This document shows, piece by piece, positions 1 to 4,838 of a DNA stretch of 8,874 nt. Each line of letters starts with the position of its first letter. Position 1 is the stretch's first letter. This stretch comes from Actinomycetes bacterium (GTDB lineage: Bacteria; Actinomycetota; Acidimicrobiia; Acidimicrobiales; SZUA-35): the NCBI GenBank assembly GCA_024227975.1, contig JAAETV010000698.1:1-8874 (forward strand), given 5' to 3'. Position numbers and translations under genes: made by a program. The notes beneath the pieces are model-generated. The model was given only the letters and a program-made list of their open reading frames with translations. It was not told the origin of the DNA and did not search any database.

Positions 1-22
1 CCACGAGAGAAAGTGACCCACC

Positions 23-733
23 ATGTCTAGCATTGATCCGAACATCACCTTGGCCGAGCTGGTCACAGCTCGCCCCGAGCTCGCGGCCCGGCTCGATGGC
101 TTTGGCCTCGACTACTGCTGCGGCGGGCACAGGTCCCTGGGAACCGCGATAGCTGAAGCAGGTATCGACCCCGACACGACCATCGCGACCCTTGATGCCA
201 CCCCAACCAGCCAACCGGAGGCGGAATGGGATGGCTTGGACGGGCTGGTCGACCACCTCGAAGCGACTCATCATGTTTACCTGCGCCAGGCTCTGCCTCG
301 CCTGGTGGCATTGGCCGACAAGGTGGCAGGCGTGCACGGCGACAACCATCCGGAATTGGCTGGCCTTGCAATGCTCGTACGAGACATCCGGGATGATCTC
401 GAACCCCATCTGTTCAAAGAGGAGCAAGTCCTGTTCCCGATGATCCGCGAACTCGCTGCGGCCGAGAGCTCTCTTGGCTTTCACTGCGGGAGCCTGTCGA
501 ACCCGATCGGGGTGATGACCGCCGATCACGACAATGTTGGGGACTTGCTCAGCCGGCTCCGGGCTGACACAAACGCCTTTCGAGTGCCAGACGATGGCTG
601 CGCCAGCTACCACGCGCTTTACGAGGGTCTGGCCGAGCTCGAGGCTGACACCCATCTCCATGTCCACAAAGAGAACAACCTGTTGTTCCCGGCCGCCATC
701 GACGCCGAGAAGGCCCTGGCAGCCGAATCTTGA
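23..733 (+). CDS. ric: Iron-sulfur cluster repair di-iron protein (RIC/YtfE/ScdA family)
   Basis: A 236-residue protein with the two-domain layout of the RIC family, which repairs iron-sulfur clusters damaged by nitric oxide or oxidants in the cytoplasm. Residues about 5-58 are the ScdA_N (DUF542) domain with the signature GLDYCCGGHRSL (Cys32-Cys33). Residues about 70-228 are a hemerythrin-like four-helix domain. Candidate di-iron ligands are His84, His105, His129, Glu133 (within HLFKEEQ), His169 (ADHD), and His213 with Glu217 in the HVHKENNLLFP motif; this spacing closely follows E. coli YtfE from memory. The length matches the family. The ATG at 23 has a weak purine-rich GAGAGAAAG about nine bases upstream. 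The gene ends in two consecutive TGA codons (731-736). No partner gene is visible; its promoter lies outside the window. Family assignment is firm; the physiological trigger (NO or oxidative stress) is family knowledge. Confidence 0.93.
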   Translation: MSSIDPNITLAELVTARPELAARLDGFGLDYCCGGHRSLGTAIAEAGIDPDTTIATLDATPTSQPEAEWDGLDGLVDHLEATHHVYLRQALPRLVALADKVAGVHGDNHPELAGLAMLVRDIRDDLEPHLFKEEQVLFPMIRELAAAESSLGFHCGSLSNPIGVMTADHDNVGDLLSRLRADTNAFRVPDDGCASYHALYEGLAELEADTHLHVHKENNLLFPAAIDAEKALAAES

Positions 734-1500
734 TGAGTGGCGCTGGCCCCGGCAGAAGCCCCATGCTGGGTTCACCTGTTCGAACACAACGCTGGCGTCA
801 TCGACGGCTTGCTCTGAGTCGGTATGAGCCACTGGCTCAGCGTGCAGCGCGGCAGCCTGACCAGCATCACTCCTGGTCGTGACGGGTCCAGGGCCTCTAC
901 AGAAGCCACCGATTTGTTGCCAGGCTTGTGGTTGTTTCGTGGTGGGCAGTTGAGGGTGTCTGCCGGTTGGAGTTCCCAGCGCCCCACCCTTTCGATCATC
1001 GCGGAGATGCCCGACCGCCTGGGAGTCGAGATCGAGGTTGCTGTCAGTGGCTTTCTCGGGGTGAAGGCAACGAGACCAGTTGTTTCGGGTTCGAGTCAGG
1101 TCATCACGGAGACAGCGTCGAGCTGTGACGCAATCATTGCCTGACTCGGCTTCGACCAGGCGAGCCGCAGGCACCCTCTGTCCACTATGACCCCTATGTA
1201 GCTCTGCCAATGATCGCTCGGGGCAACCGCAATAGCCATGAGACGGTTGCCAGCCCTATTGCTCGATGGAACATGATTGGGCGTACCTTGCTAGTAGCCG
1301 ATCTTTGGTTGGGTGGTATCGTAGGAAGCGTGGATGACGTGCACTACATGGTCCCGGGTGAAGAGCGTGAAGGCGTCCAGGTTTTTGAGTGTTCCGGGTC
1401 GACACCGTGCGGACGCCGTGTACTGATTGATTCAAAGCGTCGTCGCCGTGAGGTGCTGGCCAGAGGAGATGATCGGGTCGATCACCATTTTGCGTTCCCC
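734..1500. other. Intergenic stretch with no convincing gene
   Basis: About 770 bases between the RIC gene and the terminal hairpin contain only short open frames on both strands (for example 824-1144 and 1210-1536 on plus, 772-999 on minus). None has a recognisable motif, a good ribosome binding site or a convincing amino-acid composition. The frames overlap one another, as expected for non-coding high-GC DNA or for a decayed gene. I found no tRNA, no insertion-sequence ends and no direct-repeat flanks. A degraded transposase or other pseudogene cannot be ruled out by eye. Confidence 0.5.
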
Positions 1501-1532
1501 GGAGTCACGATCGAGGCTTCGATCGTGACTCC
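1501..1532. terminator. Perfect 14-bp hairpin between converging units
   Basis: GGAGTCACGATCGA (1501-1514) and its exact reverse complement (1519-1532) flank a GGCT tetraloop. The stem lies 45 bases past the stop of the minus-strand gene ending at 1578 and far downstream of the plus-strand RIC gene, so it is placed to stop transcription from the minus-strand unit, and possibly from both directions. Neither strand has a clear T-tract after the stem, so classic intrinsic termination is not assured. It could instead be a protein-binding palindrome or an mRNA-stabilising 3' stem. Confidence 0.5.
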
Positions 1533-1577
1533 CTAGCTGGAGGGTCCGCCCGGGGCTTGGGCCGTAGTCGCCAACTG

Positions 1578-2012
1578 CTACCGAATCAGGACGACCGGGA
1601 ATTCGACCAGTCCGGCGATCCAGGTGGTGGTACCGGCGCTGTTGCGGTGGCTCAGAACCAGCGCAAGCTTGTATGCGCCGGAGATCCGTCCGGTCGGAGG
1701 GGGCGGTGGAGGGTCGTTCTGTAGCTTGCCTGCGGGTACTACCAGGGTCGTCTGGTAGGCCTGCTGGTTCGCCACCACCGGTACGTCGTCGTAGGTCAGC
1801 TGACCCTCGAATCCGTCACCGATGGACTCGGCGTACAGATCGATCTGCCAAGTACCTCCGAGGATCTGGGCCGCGAGGACGTCTACCTTCCATTTGACCT
1901 TGACCTCGAAGTTCTTCGATGCTTCCAAGACTCGTGCTGGGTCGCCGTTGTTGTCGATTAGATTGGCCCTCAGGGTTCCGGTTAGAGGACCTTGAAACTG
2001 AATCCTTGTCAT
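1578..2012 (-). CDS. Small beta-rich protein with hexaproline run, unknown function
   Basis: A 144-residue protein read from the ATG at 2012, which has AGGA (2019-2022) six bases upstream. An alternative GTG at 2081 would add 23 residues but has no good ribosome binding site and would run through a dyad structure at 2050-2104, so I prefer 2012. There is no signal peptide, membrane segment or cysteine. The sequence alternates hydrophobic and polar residues (FEVKVKWKVDV at 35-45, GGTWQIDLYAES at 52-63, YKLALVLSHRN at 114-124), suggesting a beta-sandwich. Residues 101-106 are six prolines encoded by mixed codons, a likely exposed hinge and a ribosome-pausing site that would need EF-P. It is the last gene of the minus-strand unit, separated from the preceding gene by 133 bases, so it may be partly independently expressed. 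Not recognised as a named family. It may be an effector, a substrate or an accessory subunit of the adjoining protease/sigma module. Confidence 0.75.
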   Translation of the reverse strand: MTRIQFQGPLTGTLRANLIDNNGDPARVLEASKNFEVKVKWKVDVLAAQILGGTWQIDLYAESIGDGFEGQLTYDDVPVVANQQAYQTTLVVPAGKLQNDPPPPPPTGRISGAYKLALVLSHRNSAGTTTWIAGLVEFPVVLIR

Positions 2013-2018
2013 GTCATA

Positions 2019-2022
2019 TCCT
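2019..2022 (-). promoter_or_regulatory. Ribosome binding site deciding the start at 2012
   Basis: AGGA on the minus strand sits six bases before the ATG at 2012. The upstream GTG alternative (2081) lacks any comparable purine-rich stretch at the right distance. Confidence 0.5.
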
Positions 2023-2049
2023 ATTTGAGTGTCCAGCGAATCGAACTTC

Positions 2050-2104
2050 GATTCTGATATATAGAGGCGCGCATCACTCACGTGATAACAGAAATATCAG
2101 AGTC
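2050..2104. repeat. Nested inverted repeat in spacer before the last minus-strand gene
   Basis: GATTCTGATAT (2050-2060) pairs with ATATCAGAGTC (2094-2104) at 10 of 11 positions across a 33-base gap. Inside that gap ATCAC (2073-2077) and GTGAT (2082-2086) form a second small stem around a four-base loop. The stretch is more AT-rich than its surroundings and lies between the stop of the 150-residue gene (2146) and the preferred start at 2012. It could be an operator, an attenuator or an mRNA processing structure. The pattern is visible; the role is inferred. Confidence 0.4.
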
Positions 2105-2145
2105 TCTGTAATGCCATACTCAGGGTGCTCGGCGGTGCTGCTGTG

Positions 2146-2598
2146 TCAGCGTGTGATCCATGGGGTCACGAGCCTGCCCGGTACGCGCAGACGAATCGGG
2201 CCTGGCGCGGTAGTAGCCCGGAAGCGGCCGAACTCATCGATCTCGATGGTGACGGTGTCACCGCCGTCGGTCTCGATGTCGAGCTCTCGGGTGTCCACCG
2301 GGGCCAACTCACCAACGAGTGTCACCCCATCAGGGAGCAGAGTCAGCTCCAAGGAGAGGTGATCGTTGGCGAAACTCATCAGTCGTGTTTGTCCCTCGGA
2401 CCCTCGGGTCAGGACGGGGTCACCCTCTCGACCGGAGTCGAAGATGAGGGTGGCCAGTTCCTCGTTGAGTGCCGTGAGTTGTCGGGCGTTGTACGCAAGG
2501 TCGAGGGCTTGGCGCGGGGTAGCTTCGATCTGGTCGAGCATGTTGGCTACGAGTTGCTCCACGACGTCTTCCCGGTTGGTGGCTGGGTTCCTTGTCAT
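2146..2598 (-). CDS. 150-residue helical/beta protein coupled to ECF sigma factor, candidate regulator
   Basis: Starts at ATG 2598, overlapping the sigma-factor stop by four bases (ATGA), with a strong GGAGAAGG ribosome binding site three bases from the core spacing (2602-2609). This means translational coupling to the sigma gene. Residues about 8-54 look entirely helical (VVEQLVANMLDQIEATPRQA onward). Residues about 75-145 look beta-rich, with GVTLVGELAP at 91-100 and FGRFRATTAPGPIRLRVPG at 123-141, a shape reminiscent of small carboxypeptidase-regulatory-like or transthyretin-like beta domains. There is no transmembrane helix and no zinc anti-sigma HxxxCxxC motif, so it is not a classic membrane or ZAS anti-sigma factor. 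Its position directly after an ECF sigma gene makes a cytosolic anti-sigma or adaptor role plausible, and it is a natural candidate substrate for one of the nearby proteases. That role is inference; the family is not one I can name. Confidence 0.82.
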   Translation of the reverse strand: MTRNPATNREDVVEQLVANMLDQIEATPRQALDLAYNARQLTALNEELATLIFDSGREGDPVLTRGSEGQTRLMSFANDHLSLELTLLPDGVTLVGELAPVDTRELDIETDGGDTVTIEIDEFGRFRATTAPGPIRLRVPGRLVTPWITR

Positions 2599-3197
2599 TG
2601 TCCTTCTCCGTCGAGCCAGGGTCCCAAGGCCGCACGTAGTTGCCTGAGGTATGACCCCCGCATGGGCCCAATTGATCCGACGGGCATGTCGAGGAGCCTT
2701 CCGATCGTCTCATACGAGAGTGGGGGAACTGCAGTCAGCGCACGCAGCAGGGCCTGGCCTTTGGCGGGTAGCGTCGCGAACGCTTCGAGGACGGCTGCTG
2801 TGAGCTCGTCGTCCAGGAGCCGCTCATCGACTTCATCCACAGTGACCTGTCGAAGGGGCAGCGTCTCCATCGGTATGAGCCTCCCCTGCGATCGCAGCAT
2901 CGAGTGGACTTCGTTGCGAGCGGTCGTGGCTATCCAGCCAGGCAATGCCTCGGGTTGGCGAACCGTGTGGAGCTTGTCGTATAACCGGTAGAAGGTGGAT
3001 GCGAAGGCATCCTCCCGGTCAGCTGCGCTGAGTCGGTAGTTCGAGATCGTCTTCCAGGCGACCCGTGACAGACGATCCACAAGGGACTCCCAGGCAATGG
3101 CATCGCCATCGAGCGCGCTCGCTACCAGCTCCGTGAAGGTCAAGTCTGGCGCCGCGATGGCGGCGGTCTGTTTGCAGCCGTTTGGAAGGCTCGTCAT
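2595..3197 (-). CDS. ECF-type RNA polymerase sigma factor (sigma-70 family)
   Basis: A 200-residue sigma factor with only regions 2 and 4, the hallmark of ECF (group 4) sigmas. Region 2 covers about residues 21-102, including the RNA-polymerase-core segment DREDAFASTFYRLYDKL (60-76) and a 2.4-like segment ALPGWIATTARNEVHSML (84-101). Region 4 covers about 133-192, with the helix-turn-helix SYETIGRLLDMPVGSIGPMR at 161-180. I chose ATG 3197, four bases after the stop of the S8 protease gene. An in-frame TTG at 3212 would add five residues and overlap that gene by eleven bases. A GGTGAG just upstream overlaps the protease stop. The next gene overlaps by ATGA, so protease, sigma and the 150-residue protein are co-expressed. 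No canonical anti-sigma factor is present. It probably directs transcription of its own cluster or a distant regulon, but no ECF-type promoter could be identified with confidence. Confidence 0.92.
   Translation of the reverse strand: MTSLPNGCKQTAAIAAPDLTFTELVASALDGDAIAWESLVDRLSRVAWKTISNYRLSAADREDAFASTFYRLYDKLHTVRQPEALPGWIATTARNEVHSMLRSQGRLIPMETLPLRQVTVDEVDERLLDDELTAAVLEAFATLPAKGQALLRALTAVPPLSYETIGRLLDMPVGSIGPMRGSYLRQLRAALGPWLDGEGQ
2602..2609 (-). promoter_or_regulatory. Strong internal ribosome binding site for the 150-residue gene
   Basis: GGAGAAGG on the minus strand lies inside the 3' end of the sigma gene, directly upstream of ATG 2598. Together with the ATGA overlap it suggests that the small protein is made at a level at least matching the sigma factor, as expected for a partner or inhibitor. 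Confidence 0.65.
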
Positions 3198-3201
3198 AGT
3201 C

Positions 3202-4722
3202 TCACCACTCAAAACTCTGGCTCACTCCGGCAACATTCACAACGGTCCCATAGCCCGGTATGCGCAGCAATCCAGGTTGGTCGATGAGCAAGGCGGCCGT
3301 GGTGGTGGCGCTCGGCAACGTGCCTGTCACAAGTAGTGTGATAGCCATCCTCCGCGCTATGGCCCCGGCAACGTTCGGTGCGGCGAACGATGTTCCCGAC
3401 CAGGAGGCCCACCCTTTGAAGCTGTCCTCGTCATAGCCGTATTCACGCTCGACGTCGCCGTCTTGACTGAAGAAGAATGACGTCAGATCTACGCCGGGAG
3501 CACAAGCGTCAACCCAATCGCCGTGGTTGCTGAACGCAGCCGGCCCCTCGGGCCCGAGTGCGGCGACCGCGATCACGCCTGGAAATGCTGCTGGATACGC
3601 TTCGCGATCGATTCCGTCGTTCCCGGCGGACGCCACAACGACGATGCCCTTTTTCTGCGCCTTCTTCAAGGCGTTCTTCAACATGTTGGGCTTCTCGAGG
3701 GTGTAGCCGCTGAAAGAGAGGCTGATGATGTGAGGGGGGATGTCGCTGGAACAGAGGTCGGATATCTGGCAACAGACTTCCATCTCGTCGCCATCGCCAA
3801 AACTGCTCAACGCTTGCACAACGCCAACAGCAACTTCTGGGGCGACTCGTCGGATCAGTCCGGCGATGAACGTACCGTGACCGGCGACAGGATCGAGGTA
3901 CCCGTCTCCGTCCCAGTCAAAGTCGTCGACGGCCTCGGAGGGGCTCATAGCCCCAGTCAGAGTGCTGGCGAGGCCGGTATCGATGACCGCGACTCGCACT
4001 GCGTTCCCATCCCAGTTCGTCAGATCGTCGAGGACGTCGGTGGGTGGTCCAGTGCTCACTGGAGTAGTGGGGCGAGCCTGGCTTGGTCGGCCGCCGCTAG
4101 CTCGATAACGTCGTGCCAGCTCCCGATCTTGAAGGCGTTCGTTGGCGTAGACCGGATTGGGGTACACCAGGCTGTTCATTGGGGTCAACGACACCGGGGT
4201 CACGCTCCCCCCAAGCCGGCCATCTGCATTGGCATAGACGGGGTTCGCGTAGACCGGGTTGGCATAGACCGGGTTGGCGTAGACCGGGTTGGCATAGACC
4301 GGGTTGGCATAGACGGGGTTCGCATAGACCGGGTTGGCATAGACGGGATTCGCATAGACGGGATTCGCGTAGACCGGGTTCGCATAGACGGGATTCGCAC
4401 CGATGCCTCGGGGTTCTTCCACCCCGGGGGCGTGATCGGCGAAGAACACATGGACTGGCTGGGCCTTGTCGAGGCCGGCCAAACGCAGCTGTTCGACCGC
4501 CCGCAGTACGTCGCCGTTGTAGGCCCACTCCTCATAGTCAACGGCGGTTCGTCCCGTTTTCTGACATGCAACGTGGCTGCCAAGGACGGCCGCGATCGTG
4601 TTCGCAGCTTCGTCTGTAGCCGGCGCGGCAAAGACGCGTGGCCGGTAGGCGAACCCGTCGGGTCCGGCGCTGAATCGCACCCGGTTCTCCCAGCTCCCAA
4701 GCTTGTCGGTGGGTAACGTCAT
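3202..4722 (-). CDS. S8 subtilisin-like serine protease with tandem NPVYA repeats
   Basis: A 506-residue protein from ATG 4722 with AGGGG (4729-4733) six bases upstream; the open frame extends further only by running into the divergent gene. Domains: residues 1-109, an N-terminal region of unknown fold; 110-164, eleven exact NPVYA pentapeptides, with a twelfth copy at 189-193; about 195-235, a low-complexity linker; about 240-500, a peptidase S8 domain. All catalytic elements are present: Asp248 (VIDTG), His282 (GHGTFIAG), oxyanion Asn368 (SAGND) and Ser445 (SGTSFAAP). Just before His282 lies an EF-hand-like loop DWDGDGYLD (269-277), a possible calcium site. There is no signal peptide or membrane anchor, so it is probably cytosolic, unlike most secreted subtilases. 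It is the first gene of the minus-strand unit, followed by an ECF sigma gene after a four-base gap, and is divergent from a TPR-CHAT gene. It may cleave a partner in the same module, or be activated by CHAT cleavage within its N-terminal region; both are inference. Confidence 0.95.
   Translation of the reverse strand: MTLPTDKLGSWENRVRFSAGPDGFAYRPRVFAAPATDEAANTIAAVLGSHVACQKTGRTAVDYEEWAYNGDVLRAVEQLRLAGLDKAQPVHVFFADHAPGVEEPRGIGANPVYANPVYANPVYANPVYANPVYANPVYANPVYANPVYANPVYANPVYANPVYANADGRLGGSVTPVSLTPMNSLVYPNPVYANERLQDRELARRYRASGGRPSQARPTTPVSTGPPTDVLDDLTNWDGNAVRVAVIDTGLASTLTGAMSPSEAVDDFDWDGDGYLDPVAGHGTFIAGLIRRVAPEVAVGVVQALSSFGDGDEMEVCCQISDLCSSDIPPHIISLSFSGYTLEKPNMLKNALKKAQKKGIVVVASAGNDGIDREAYPAAFPGVIAVAALGPEGPAAFSNHGDWVDACAPGVDLTSFFFSQDGDVEREYGYDEDSFKGWASWSGTSFAAPNVAGAIARRMAITLLVTGTLPSATTTAALLIDQPGLLRIPGYGTVVNVAGVSQSFEW
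4144..4158 (-). repeat. Detached twelfth NPVYA copy
   Basis: One further 15-base unit encodes NPVYA (residues 189-193 of the S8 protease), 24 residues beyond the tandem array. It uses AAT, CCG, TAC and GCC, a codon combination not found in any of the eleven tandem units, so it is either old or independently maintained. Confidence 0.8.
4231..4395 (-). repeat. Eleven tandem 15-bp units encoding NPVYA
   Basis: Eleven uninterrupted 15-base units, all encoding Asn-Pro-Val-Tyr-Ala with no amino-acid change. Differences between units occur only at third codon positions: Asn AAC/AAT, Pro CCC/CCG, Tyr TAT/TAC and Ala GCC/GCG; Val is always GTC. By eye there are seven distinct unit types among the eleven. 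This pattern argues for selection on the peptide rather than a very recent expansion. The array sits between the N-terminal region and the S8 domain. Confidence 0.95.
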
Positions 4723-4728
4723 GGCACA

Positions 4729-4733
4729 CCCCT
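4729..4733 (-). promoter_or_regulatory. Ribosome binding site deciding the S8 protease start
   Basis: AGGGG on the minus strand lies six bases before ATG 4722. It supports this start over in-frame upstream codons that lie inside the divergent TPR-CHAT gene. Confidence 0.6.
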
Positions 4734-4747
4734 GTGGTCTCGTGGAT

Positions 4748-4778
4748 CCACTCCTTAAGAGGGCTCTGCCCACTCCTT
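4748..4778. promoter_or_regulatory. Pair of 9-bp direct repeats, candidate operator
   Basis: CCACTCCTT occurs at 4748-4756 and again at 4770-4778, a 22-bp period that places both copies on the same face of the helix, two turns apart. They lie in the 116-bp region between the divergent protease genes, next to an AT-rich core (about 4777-4806) that probably holds the promoters. A regulator binding as a tandem dimer is a plausible reader. The repeats are certain; the function is inferred. Confidence 0.45.
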
Positions 4779-4802
4779 GATAGACAATTTCGCATAATTC
4801 TT

Positions 4803-4832
4803 TTGAGCAGGCTTTCGGGCCTCTCGTATGCT
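4803..4832 (+). promoter_or_regulatory. Candidate promoter for TPR-CHAT gene, possibly leaderless
   Basis: TTGAGC (4803-4808) and TATGCT (4827-4832) form a -35/-10 pair with an 18-bp spacer. The -10 box ends six bases before the GTG at 4839, so transcription would begin at or next to the start codon. No ribosome binding site is visible before that GTG, which fits leaderless translation, common in actinomycetes. Confidence 0.4.
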
Positions 4833-4838
4833 GCGGGC

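Noticed and set aside
737..817. In-frame 26-codon stretch after the double stop of the RIC gene
   Set aside because: It shows no resemblance to RIC family C-termini, the gene is already full length, and the stretch is too short to support as a gene.
1080..1105. GGTTCGAGTC resembling the T-arm of a tRNA
   Set aside because: The flanking bases do not form a T-stem, and no matching acceptor, D or anticodon arms are visible around it.
4231..4395. Tandem 15-bp units as a CRISPR array or intergenic minisatellite
   Set aside because: Units are directly contiguous with no spacers, in frame inside a protease gene, and vary only at synonymous positions.
3523..4716. A 397-codon open frame on the plus strand, opposite the S8 protease and through the repeat array
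   Set aside because: It is antisense to a gene with a complete catalytic triad. Its sequence across the repeats is a periodic artefact of the NPVYA codons, it has no domain motifs, and long antisense frames are common in high-GC DNA.
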